Of a stretch of 64,000 nt of DNA, positions 53,177 to 63,400 are shown piece by piece. A program made the position numbers and the translations under genes. Below the pieces are notes generated by a model. It did no database searches, was not told the DNA's origin, and was given only the letters and a program-made list of their open reading frames with translations. The DNA is from Sediminibacterium sp. GTDB taxonomy: Bacteria > Bacteroidota > Bacteroidia > Chitinophagales > Chitinophagaceae. Where the stretch lies: contig NZ_JAHVAA010000008.1 in NCBI RefSeq assembly GCF_019264485.1, positions 1 through 64,000 on the forward strand, read 5' to 3'. Positions within the stretch are counted from its first letter, which is position 1, and every line of letters begins with the position of its first letter.

Positions 53177-53234
53177 CAGAGAAATGTCCAATATCCAATG
53201 TTGAAGTAGCATTTGGATATTGGACATTTCTCTG
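53177..53234. terminator. Perfect 22-bp inverted repeat between convergent genes
   Basis: CAGAGAAATGTCCAATATCC.. (53177-53198) pairs exactly with 53213-53234 around a 14-base loop. It lies between the stop codons of the barrel-type gene and ftsY and likely ends both transcripts. Confidence 0.7.
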
Positions 53235-53244
53235 TTTCTCTGTT

Positions 53245-54201
53245 CTACAGTTTAAATAAGCTGTCTACAAATTCTCTTTTATCAAAGATGATAAGGTCAT
53301 CTATTTTTTCTCCTACGCCGATATATTTTACGGGTATTTTAAACTGATTGGCTATGGCGAGAACAACGCCACCTTTTGCGGTGCCATCAAGTTTGGTAAT
53401 GGACAGGGCGGTAACTTCTGTTGTTGCCGTAAACTGACGGGCCTGTTCGAGTGCATTTTGTCCGGTTGATCCGTCAAGCACCAGCATTACTTCATGGGGT
53501 GCATCGGGAATTACTTTCTGTATTACGCGTTTAATTTTTCCCAGTTCATCCATCAGGTGCAGTTTGTTGTGTAACCGCCCTGCGGTATCAATGATAACCA
53601 CATCTGCGTTGCGTGATACGGCACTCTTTACTGTATCAAATGCTACCGCACTGGGATCTGAGCCCATGGCCTGTTTTACAATAGGTACACCTACTCTTTC
53701 ACTCCAGATGGTTAGCTGGTCTACCGCCGCCGCACGAAATGTATCGGCTGCACCGAGTACCACTTCCTTTCCTGCTTTTTTATAATTGTATGCCAGTTTA
53801 CCAATGGTAGTGGTTTTGCCTACGCCGTTTACACCCACTACCAGTATTACATAAGGTTTTTTGCCTTCTGGAATTTCAAAGTCTTTATAGGAAAAATCGG
53901 GTGCTTCTACCAGCATTTCCTGTATTTCCTGCTGTAATATCCGGTTGAGTTCTGTAGTGTTTACGTATTTATCTTCCTTAACCCTTTTCTCAATCCGTTC
54001 AATGATTTTGATGGTGGTATCGATGCCAACATCGGCACCCACCAGTGCTTCTTCGAGTTGATCAAGCACTTCTTCATCTACCGTGCTTTTACCGGCAATG
54101 GCTTTGGTAATTTTGGAAAGAAATCCCTCTTTGGTTTTTTGTAAACCCTGGTCCAGGCTTTCTTTTTCCTTCTTCCCGAATAACTTATCAAAAAATCCCA
54201 T
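53245..54201 (-). CDS. ftsY: Signal recognition particle receptor FtsY
   Basis: SRP receptor GTPase of 318 residues that docks ribosomes at the membrane. Acidic/basic start MGFFDKLFGKKEKESLDQGLQ, NG domain with N-helices (EALVGADVGIDTTIKIIERI), G1 GVNGVGKTTTIGKLAY, DTFRAAAVDQL (G2 region), DTAGRLHNK (G3), TKLDGTAKGG (G4/G5). I took ATG 54201; the frame extends to 54234. It lacks the long acidic A domain of E. coli, as is common in Bacteroidota. It is the last gene of the ribosomal operon. Confidence 0.97.
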   Translation of the reverse strand: MGFFDKLFGKKEKESLDQGLQKTKEGFLSKITKAIAGKSTVDEEVLDQLEEALVGADVGIDTTIKIIERIEKRVKEDKYVNTTELNRILQQEIQEMLVEAPDFSYKDFEIPEGKKPYVILVVGVNGVGKTTTIGKLAYNYKKAGKEVVLGAADTFRAAAVDQLTIWSERVGVPIVKQAMGSDPSAVAFDTVKSAVSRNADVVIIDTAGRLHNKLHLMDELGKIKRVIQKVIPDAPHEVMLVLDGSTGQNALEQARQFTATTEVTALSITKLDGTAKGGVVLAIANQFKIPVKYIGVGEKIDDLIIFDKREFVDSLFKL

Positions 54202-54284
54202 GAGAGATGGTTTTAGCGATGCAATTAAATACAAAAAGCCTTCCCGTAAAAGAGAAAGCTTTTAATATGTTGGGTTGAGAATAA

Positions 54285-54458
54285 TTATTTCTCAGACATG
54301 TAATCCTTAACCTTATCCTTGTGCACAATGGCCTCTTTAAAGGTATATGCACCGGTTTTAGGGCTACGTACAGCCTTAATTACTTTAGTCCAGTTCTTAG
54401 CTTCAGCGGCTGCTTTCTGGTCTTTTACTTTCGCGTTTTTGGAAGCTGCTTTTGCCAT
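54285..54458 (-). CDS. DUF4295 small ribosome-operon protein
   Basis: A 57-residue basic protein (MAKAASKNAKVKDQKAAAEA, then AVRSPKTGAYTFKEAIVHKDKVKDYMSEK). DUF4295 is a Bacteroidota gene regularly placed between rpmG and ftsY, and it may be a ribosome-associated peptide. It starts two bases after the rpmG stop. Confidence 0.92.
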   Translation of the reverse strand: MAKAASKNAKVKDQKAAAEAKNWTKVIKAVRSPKTGAYTFKEAIVHKDKVKDYMSEK

Positions 54459-54460
54459 GA

Positions 54461-54643
54461 TTATTTAATTTCTTTATGAACGGTTACTTTTTTCAGAATG
54501 GGGTTGAACTTTTTCAATTCCATACGCTCAGGCGTATTTTTTTTGTTTTTGGTAGTGATATAACGGCTTGTACCGGGCAGACCTGTGGTCTTGTGCTCTG
54601 TACATTCCAGAATTACCTGTACCCTGTTACCTTTCTTTGCCAT
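54461..54643 (-). CDS. rpmG: 50S ribosomal protein L33
   Basis: A 60-residue L33 ([41 protein letters not shown]). It lacks the CxxC zinc pairs, so it is the zinc-independent form. It follows rpmB by 30 bases. Confidence 0.97.
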   Translation of the reverse strand: MAKKGNRVQVILECTEHKTTGLPGTSRYITTKNKKNTPERMELKKFNPILKKVTVHKEIK

Positions 54644-54673
54644 TGTATTAGGTAGTTTTTTCTTGTTGTTTAA

Positions 54674-54910
54674 TTAGATCTTAGCGCCCTGGGCTCTCAT
54701 TTCTTTGATCACAGTAGCTAAACCGTTCTTGTTGATGGTTCTTAAAGCATCAGTAGACACTTTCAGGGTAACCCAACGGTCTTCTTCTGCAAAAAAGAAA
54801 CGCTTCTTTTGTAAATTTGGTAAAAAACGGCGCTTGGTCTTAATGTTTGAGTGAGAAACACTATTTCCAACAATCGGCTTTTTTCCAGTAACCTGACATA
54901 CTCTTGCCAT
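54674..54910 (-). CDS. rpmB: 50S ribosomal protein L28
   Basis: A 78-residue L28 ([50 protein letters not shown]), first gene of rpmB-rpmG-DUF4295-ftsY. Its promoter is listed separately. Confidence 0.97.
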   Translation of the reverse strand: MARVCQVTGKKPIVGNSVSHSNIKTKRRFLPNLQKKRFFFAEEDRWVTLKVSTDALRTINKNGLATVIKEMRAQGAKI

Positions 54911-54932
54911 GACTCAAATTTTTTCGGGACGG

Positions 54933-54962
54933 CAAAGGTAGGGAAATGTGCCAAAATATCAA
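54933..54962 (-). promoter_or_regulatory. Promoter of the rpmB operon
   Basis: TTG (54962-54960), then 19 bases, then TACCTTTG (54940-54933) on the minus strand matches the Bacteroidota TTTG-N19-21-TAnnTTTG consensus. It leaves a leader of about 20 bases to the ATG at 54910. Confidence 0.65.
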
Positions 54963-55212
54963 TATAAAAACCTCTTTTTTTGTGAAATTTGTTCACATTT
55001 CCCGGATAATTCCTGTTTGGAATTTTAATTTGGCCGGGGTTATTCACAGTGGATAGTCCGAAAGACCGCAAGTCCGAAAGACCGAAAGTGGATCGCTGAT
55101 GACATATGGTATAAATAAACTCTGTGTTTCTCTGTGCCCTCAGTGGCAATTAAATGCCACAGAAAGCACTGAAAAACACAGAAAATCATCTTTCCAACTT
55201 CCGGACTTTCTT
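54963..55212. other. Spacer with short repeats between rpmB and the M14 peptidase gene
   Basis: About 250 bases. AGTCCGAAAGACCG occurs twice in tandem (near 55055-55085), and an imperfect inverted repeat TCTGTG...TGGCA/TGCCAC...CACAGA lies at 55120-55190, probably the transcript end of the M14 gene. No gene seen. Confidence 0.45.
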
Positions 55213-57771
55213 CTATAGCCTGATAATATCCCCAAAAAACACCGCATTCATAAACAGCTTGGAGGTTCCCAGCCAGAATGCCCTGAAATTAAGGTTATCG
55301 ACCATGGAAATAACTTTACCCCTTCCTACCCCATCAATATTAATAGCTGCGGTCTTTTTTACCACTTCTTTGTATCCCCTGTAGAGATAGCCGCTTTGCA
55401 GTGGGTTTTCGGTGTACATCACGGGAGAATCGTATGGATTGTTATTCTGATCCATAAACAGGGTATTCGATTTAAAGATACTGACAGACGGATCGCGGTA
55501 ACCATAGGCCAATGGATGGGTAAGATCCATTTTTGCTTCGAACAGTGACCCTGCCATATCCTTCGCCCTCATTTCATCGGAACGCAGGTAATAGGGTAAC
55601 TGTAGTGTAGTATCGCGTTTCTCGTCTGCATTTTTAAAGACCACTTTCGTAAACCCGTTGGTCGACAGCCATTTGGTGGCATCTTCAGTAGCTACTAGGG
55701 TGCCTCCGGCACTGATCCATTCTTTCAGTTTATCCTGTGCAGGCTTATTAAGGTTATTGTATGAACCGGATGGCATAATGATTACATTATACCTGTCTGC
55801 ATTGATGGAATTAAAACGATCTACATCCACAATACTCACCGGTATATTGTAACGGATATCAATCATATGCCAAATCTCTCCCACGTCTGTAGCACTCGTG
55901 CCATTGCCACCAAACATCATTACTTTAGGTTGTTTTACATTGTTAAAGCTGGCACTTCCCAGATCAATTCCACCAGCAGCCAATCCTGTGGGCAATGCAA
56001 ACACATCTATATTCGTACTGGCAGCTTCTGTTCCAATCAGACTGGCGAGAGCTGCCCCTTTTACTGTCTGGGTGGCAGTTGGAATAATGATGGTTCCATA
56101 TTCAAAAGATTCTTCCTTCCCTTCTACCATCATTTTAAATTTCTGGGTGGCCACTTTTGCTTTAATCCCTTTCGATTGTAAACGATACAACACTTTCGGC
56201 GCATTGTAATCGTCCCAACGAAATGCATAGGCAGCAGCATTCGGCGACAGATTCATAATGGGCATACTCAGTGGTACTGCATTGATTACTTTGGCACCCA
56301 TCAACTGATCATAACCTGTTTTTACTTCTGCCGTAGGCAGACCAAATGCCAGAGACATAGTCCAGGCTGTTACATCGTAGAAAAGACTGTCTTTATATTC
56401 AAAGGTTTTTTCAAACACCGTTTTAATGATCTTGAATTGTTTTTGTGTAGCAGGTATTACAAATGCCTGTCCGGCCTTGAATTGTTTTCCTTCTGCGGAT
56501 AAATCCTGTTTCAGACTGAAGATATCTACTTCATGTCTTAGCAGCATTTGAATAAATGTATTAGTGCGTGTTTTATCGAATTGATCGCCTACTACAAAGG
56601 CTTTTACCGGGTATGCGGCGGCTTCTTTTTCTACCTCCTTATAAAAATCGCGCTGGTATTTCAACATATCAACACGTAAAGATTTTGCTGCAGCCAATGT
56701 TGACAATGCTGCTGTAAACTGGTTACGAATCGTAAATGCAAATGTCAACAAACCGTTTTCAGTTTCCTGTGCATGTCCGCGGCTACTTGCCTGCTCAAAC
56801 AAAATACCTACGGCTCCATTGATATCAGGATAGGTTGATCCTTTTCCATAATAGAAATCATCGTATCCTTCCTTGGTGAAATAGAGTGACCCGATACTAT
56901 CAAAGAATTTAGCGTGAAAATTACCAATGGCTCCGGTGAGTTCCTGGTTTTTCGATGGTGTATTCGGGTTTACCCTTGATGGAACACCGGGTTGAAAAAA
57001 GAAAGATGCATTACTTCCCATTTCATGATGATCTGTAAGAATATTGGGTTTCCAGTTGTGAAAAAGTTGTAACCTGTTCTGACTTTCTCTGTGCTGGGCT
57101 GGCAGCCAGTCTCTGTTTAAATCAAACCAGTAATGGTTAAAACGTCCACCGGGCCATACTTCATTAAATTCCCTTGCTTGTGGATCGGCTACCAGTGTCT
57201 GGCTTTTGTGCATATTGGCCCAGGTGGCAAAACGGTTTAAGCCATCTGGATTAAAGGAAGGATCAAGCAGTATCACTGTTTTATCCAACAAAGCATCTAC
57301 TTCCGGGCCCTGTGCGGCTGCGAGGTAATACGTAGTCAAGAGCGATGCATTTGAGCCACTGCTTTCATTTCCATGGATACTATGACCAATCCATACAACA
57401 ACGGGCATATCATTTACATTGAGCGAACCTGACTGTGCCGTATTGGTTAATTGAACGTGTTGCTGGCGAATCTGTTCCAGGTTCTGGTGATTTTTGGGAG
57501 ATGTGATTACGAGAGCCAACTGTGGTCTTCCTTCATACGTAGTACCCAACTGTTGCAGGGTTACTCGATCGGAAGCTGCGTCAACGGCTTTCATATAATT
57601 TACGAGGCGGTCGTGTGTAACATGCCACTCTCCCACTTCATGTCCGATAACAGATGATGGTGTTGGAATAGCAGCATTATAGCTTACATTCTTTGGGAGA
57701 TAATAACTCAGTTCCTGTGCATGAAGGTTTACAGATAAAACCAGTAAACTGGCCAGTAGCAGATTTCTCAT
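55213..57771 (-). CDS. M14-family zinc carboxypeptidase, secreted
   Basis: An 852-residue secreted metallopeptidase. Signal peptide MRNLLLASLLVLSVNLHAQ. The zinc ligands are H-x-x-E in WIGHSIHGNESSGS (about 130-143) and the third His in LTDHHEMGSN, with the catalytic Glu in ILFEQASSRG. This is followed by about 400 residues of beta-rich C-terminal domains of unknown role, including a glutamine-amidotransferase-like segment (VIIMPSGSYNNLNKPAQDKLKEWISAGGTLVATE). No T9SS sorting domain, so it probably stays periplasmic. Substrate unknown. Confidence 0.88.
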   Translation of the reverse strand: MRNLLLASLLVLSVNLHAQELSYYLPKNVSYNAAIPTPSSVIGHEVGEWHVTHDRLVNYMKAVDAASDRVTLQQLGTTYEGRPQLALVITSPKNHQNLEQIRQQHVQLTNTAQSGSLNVNDMPVVVWIGHSIHGNESSGSNASLLTTYYLAAAQGPEVDALLDKTVILLDPSFNPDGLNRFATWANMHKSQTLVADPQAREFNEVWPGGRFNHYWFDLNRDWLPAQHRESQNRLQLFHNWKPNILTDHHEMGSNASFFFQPGVPSRVNPNTPSKNQELTGAIGNFHAKFFDSIGSLYFTKEGYDDFYYGKGSTYPDINGAVGILFEQASSRGHAQETENGLLTFAFTIRNQFTAALSTLAAAKSLRVDMLKYQRDFYKEVEKEAAAYPVKAFVVGDQFDKTRTNTFIQMLLRHEVDIFSLKQDLSAEGKQFKAGQAFVIPATQKQFKIIKTVFEKTFEYKDSLFYDVTAWTMSLAFGLPTAEVKTGYDQLMGAKVINAVPLSMPIMNLSPNAAAYAFRWDDYNAPKVLYRLQSKGIKAKVATQKFKMMVEGKEESFEYGTIIIPTATQTVKGAALASLIGTEAASTNIDVFALPTGLAAGGIDLGSASFNNVKQPKVMMFGGNGTSATDVGEIWHMIDIRYNIPVSIVDVDRFNSINADRYNVIIMPSGSYNNLNKPAQDKLKEWISAGGTLVATEDATKWLSTNGFTKVVFKNADEKRDTTLQLPYYLRSDEMRAKDMAGSLFEAKMDLTHPLAYGYRDPSVSIFKSNTLFMDQNNNPYDSPVMYTENPLQSGYLYRGYKEVVKKTAAINIDGVGRGKVISMVDNLNFRAFWLGTSKLFMNAVFFGDIIRL

Positions 57772-57804
57772 GGTATTTATTTAGGGTGCCTAAGATAGTG
57801 AAAA

Positions 57805-57835
57805 CAAAAAAGCCATCCGCTGGTACGGGATGGCT
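57805..57835 (-). terminator. Terminator after the retropepsin-like gene
   Basis: On the minus strand AGCCATCC-N9-GGATGGCT is followed by TTTTTTGTTTT. It lies between the stop of the gene at 57859 and the start of the M14 gene. Confidence 0.8.
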
Positions 57836-57858
57836 GGGTGAATTGTTTTCAAAATGAC

Positions 57859-58236
57859 TTAAATAAGTTGCATTTTCATCACTTTGGGATCAATATGAAC
57901 AGTGTCATGTTCAAAATCTAGTTTTATTCGCCATTTCTGCATCGTGGCTGCGCCTATCACTGCTTCTTCTGTTAGTCCAGGCACTATCAAAAACTCGTCA
58001 CTGACCAGCACGTCATGAATAAAAAATTCAAGCCAAACTGCATGAGTAACCTTTATCTCATGTGATTCTTTTGCTGTAAGGATTGACCGGGATTGAAACA
58101 AAGGCAGAGCAGTAGCAAGATTGCCTATTTTATCCGGGTTAATGCAAGAAATACTTGCCCCACTATCAAATAAAGTATATAAACGGTCTTCACCTTTATG
58201 CCCCATAAAGAGAAGAGGAAATTTTATAACAGACAT
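57859..58236 (-). CDS. Retropepsin-like aspartic protease domain protein, copy 1
   Basis: A 125-residue single-domain aspartyl protease fold. LYTLFDSGASISCI carries the catalytic D-S-G, and the C-terminal VIGAATMQKWRIKLDFEHDTV matches the second half of the fold. It would act as a homodimer, like retropepsins. No signal peptide, so cytoplasmic. It is a paralogue of the next gene upstream (58253), 16 bases away. Substrate unknown. Confidence 0.75.
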   Translation of the reverse strand: MSVIKFPLLFMGHKGEDRLYTLFDSGASISCINPDKIGNLATALPLFQSRSILTAKESHEIKVTHAVWLEFFIHDVLVSDEFLIVPGLTEEAVIGAATMQKWRIKLDFEHDTVHIDPKVMKMQLI

Positions 58237-58252
58237 TTTATTGCATTTTAGA

Positions 58253-58630
58253 TTACATCAATTTCAAATCCATCACCTTGGGATTAATATGAACAACATC
58301 AAGTTCAAAATCAAGTCTCATACGCCATTTCTGCATCGTGTATGCACCTATTACCACCTCCTCTGTTAAATCAGAAACAAGCAGGAATTCATCACTTACC
58401 AATACATCATTAATCCAGAAATCTAAAGCAACACGATGTGTCACTTCGATAAAATGTCCTTCACCTGCGGTAATCAGCTTTCTTGGAACACCCAGTTCAG
58501 TAGCTATTTCCAAACCATGTACAAAATCAGGATGAATACAAGAAAGATGCGCGCCGCTATCAAATAGGGTAAATAATCTTCTCTCCCCTAATGAGCCAGC
58601 AAATAATAACGGCAATTTAATTATTGACAT
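58253..58630 (-). CDS. Retropepsin-like aspartic protease domain protein, copy 2
   Basis: A 125-residue paralogue. LFTLFDSGAHLSCIHPDFV has D-S-G-A-H where copy 1 has D-S-G-A-S, and VVIGAYTMQKWRMRLDFELDVVHINPKVM closes the fold. The two proteins are of equal length and clearly arose by tandem duplication. They could form a heterodimeric enzyme. Confidence 0.75.
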   Translation of the reverse strand: MSIIKLPLLFAGSLGERRLFTLFDSGAHLSCIHPDFVHGLEIATELGVPRKLITAGEGHFIEVTHRVALDFWINDVLVSDEFLLVSDLTEEVVIGAYTMQKWRMRLDFELDVVHINPKVMDLKLM

Positions 58631-58634
58631 AAAA

Positions 58635-58686
58635 ATTGGTTGTTTAAATGTAATCTACAGTGTAATTACATTCAAACAACCAATTA
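58635..58686. terminator. 21-bp inverted repeat before the ABC-F gene end
   Basis: AATTGGTTGTTTAAATGTAA.. (58635-58655) and its complement (58666-58686) pair with one G-U-type mismatch around a ten-base loop. On the minus strand it lies just past the ABC-F stop (58733) and ahead of the retropepsin genes. Confidence 0.6.
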
Positions 58687-58732
58687 GAAAAAATTTGCGG
58701 GAAATACGCTACTGCACTACGCTTCAGGCGAA

Positions 58733-60373
<1,641 letters not shown>

Positions 60374-60381
60374 TCAGGGCG

Positions 60382-60389
60382 CAAAATTA
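60382..60389 (-). promoter_or_regulatory. Promoter -7 element of the ABC-F gene
   Basis: TAATTTTG on the minus strand matches TAnnTTTG and lies 23 bases ahead of the ATG at 60358. No clear -33 box was found. Confidence 0.45.
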
Positions 60390-60440
60390 CGGTTAAAGAC
60401 CGGATTTTCGGCTTTTTTCATAATGGCCTTTCTATCAATA

Positions 60441-60473
60441 AAAAGGGGCTGCCTTTTCAGGCAACCCCTTTAT
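60441..60473 (-). terminator. Terminator of the HYR-repeat gene
   Basis: AAAGGGGcTGCC-TTTTCA-GGCAaCCCCTTT forms a strong hairpin 20 bases past the stop of the gene at 60492 on the minus strand, followed by T-rich sequence. Confidence 0.85.
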
Positions 60474-60491
60474 CCTATTAAAAACTGAACT

Positions 60492-63400
60492 CTACCTTCT
60501 TACTTTGATCAGTTGTACCACTTTGCGTTGGTTACCCTGGGTAAACTCTGCATAATAAGTACCACTTACAAAATTACCACCTACCTGTACTGTGCTGTTG
60601 GCACCCAGGTTAGCCCTGCTTTCCACTGCTCTTCCTGTTGCATCTGTAATACGCAGTTGTATCGGCGCATTGTTTTTGCTTTGCAGTTTGAGTGTGAAAA
60701 TAGTTGCACTTGGGTTTGGCATTACGATTACCTGTAGCTGAGTTACCTCATTTGTTGCAGGTTGTTTAACCGTTTCTGCTGTAATCAGTGCACTTGAAGC
60801 TGTGCTGGTTACGGCAACAGTTGGTGCGGGAGCAGAACAACTGAAATTGTTCCAGATAACGTTTTTGCCCTCACTTTCTACCTCTTCGGCTATGAACAAG
60901 CCAATCATATGTACGTTATCCTCACAATCTTTTTCCCCATGTCCACGGTGATCGCAATCTCTGTGTCCATGTTTGTTGTTGTTATGCTTGCAATACTTAG
61001 AACTGTGTGCCCGATGATCACATCTGTCGTCATCATCATCATTACCATTGCCACCACGTACTTTCAGCTTACCATTTGGCATGTACACATTAGCAATCAC
61101 TTTCGTGTCATCGCCTTTTACATAGAATTTCTCTTCATCACATTTCAGGTCGCCCATGTAGAACGTTACACTATGGTAATCAGGATTCACGATTACATCG
61201 TTTCCAATGCTTACATTTTTACTTACACGTACGCTGGTTGCCTGTGCAAAGCGAACATAGCTCATCGTAGTTCTTGAACCTTTATCAACTCTCAGTACTT
61301 CTATATTTACCTGTGCTGCTGTAAACCTGATACTGGCACCTTCTTCTACCTTAATACTTCCAAAGATGGTTCCGTTCAGCGTTACATTGGCGCCTTTACG
61401 AATATTAAGATCCCTGAAGTTACCATTCAGTGTTACTGTTGCATTTGAACCTACAGTGTAGTTAGGCAGGTATTTGGTTAGGCTTGTGTTATACTGCATA
61501 GCTGGTAAGCTTACAGTGGCCACAGCATTGATCTGACTCAGGATGGTTACACCTTTATCTTTATCAATTTCAGGCGATTTCACAAATGAACCCGGTCCAT
61601 TCACCTTACTATACTTTTTGAAGTCTGCTTCACCTCTACTGCTCATTACACCCACACTACCTGTCTGAACTTCATTGTACGCGCCCAGTTTTACTTCTTT
61701 GTAAGCCAGGATGGTATAACTGTTGGTAAGGTTTTGTTTGTTGTACTGATAAGTAGCAGGGAACTCACTGGTACATCCGTTAGCATCTGTAATAGACAGT
61801 TTATACAATCCGTCAGGATTGGTTAATCCAAGTGTCAACACCTGAGTACCGCCTACCGCATTACCATTCAGCGACCAGTTATAAGCAAATGGTCCATTCT
61901 GGTTGCCAGATCCTGTTAAAGTGAACTCACTACAGAATACATTGGGTGATGCCGCCTGAACAGTTGGTATTGGTAAAGGATTGATCCTTACCGTGAAGCT
62001 GCAGGTTGATACATTACCATGAATATCTGTTACCGAATAAGTTACTGTTGATGTTCCAACTGCAAATGCACCGCTTGCATTGGTTCCGTTTCCTGTTCTT
62101 GTTGTAGCACCTGTTATAACATAAGTAGTGCTTGCAATACCACAATTATCAGTCTGCGTAAGAGCAGGGATGGTATAATTATTATTTCCGCCTGTATTCG
62201 CACAGAACACCTGGTTGGCAGGACAAACAATAACAGGGTTTTCTGTATCTGCTACCGTTACAGTTTGTGTAGCGGTTGACACATTACCATGAATATCTGT
62301 TACCGTCCAGGTTACTGTTGTGTTTCCAACAGGGAATACTGCAGGTGCGTTATTTACCACTGATTGCACACCACAATTATCAGCTGTTATTGCATTACCT
62401 ACACTTGCTACAGCAGTACACTGACCAGCATCATTATTTACCTGAATTGCTGCAGGAGCCGTAATAGTTGGTTTTTCGGTATCTGCAACTGTAACAGTAA
62501 AGCTTCCGATGATAAAGTTACCTGCCGCATCAGTTGCCGTGTATGTAACTGTTGTTGTTCCAACAGGGAATACATCTCCGGGCTGATGTGTTGCATTCAA
62601 CACAACACCAGAACAATTGTCAGTGGCAGTTGGGAGGCTCCAGATCACTTTGGCTCCACAAATACCAGCATCATTTGATACAGCAGCATTTGATGGTAAT
62701 CCATTGATTACTGGTTTCTCTGTATCATTTACTGTTACAGTAAAGCTGGCGCTTGTACTGTTACCAGCCGCATCGGTTGCTGTATACGTAACGGTTGTTG
62801 TTCCAAGCGGGAACAACTGACCTGAAATATGCGATGAAGCGATGCTTGCACCTGCACAATTATCGGCAGTCGTAGCAGCAGTCCAGCTTACATTGGCTCC
62901 ACATACGGCTGCATCGTTCGATACAGTAATATTGGATGGTATTCCGTTGATCACTGGTTTCTCTGTATCATTTACTGTTACAGTAAAGCTGGTACTGATT
63001 GTATTTCCATGTGCATCTGTTGCTGTATAAGTAACAGTTGTGTTACCCACAGGGAACAGATTTCCTGGCTGATGAGAAGAAGTTAATACCACTCCAGGAC
63101 AATTATCTGTTGCAGTTGGAACTGTCCAGTTTACATTGGCACCACAAACTGAAGCATCATTTGATACTGTAATGTTTGCAGGGTTATTACTGATAACTGG
63201 TTTTTCAGTATCGGCAACTACTACATCAAAGCTGCAAGTTGAAGTATTACCTGATTCATCGGTAGCAACAAATGTATTGGTGGTTGTACCTACAGGGAAT
63301 AATGATCCGCTTGGTAAACCTGCTGTTTGTGTAATAGTAGCTGATGATGACTGATAGCTGATAATTACTTCTCCGTTGCCATCATTCACACCTGTAATAT

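Noticed and set aside
54763..55149. 128-codon minus-strand frame over rpmB upstream region
   Set aside because: It overlaps rpmB in another frame and reads through the promoter and spacer repeats.
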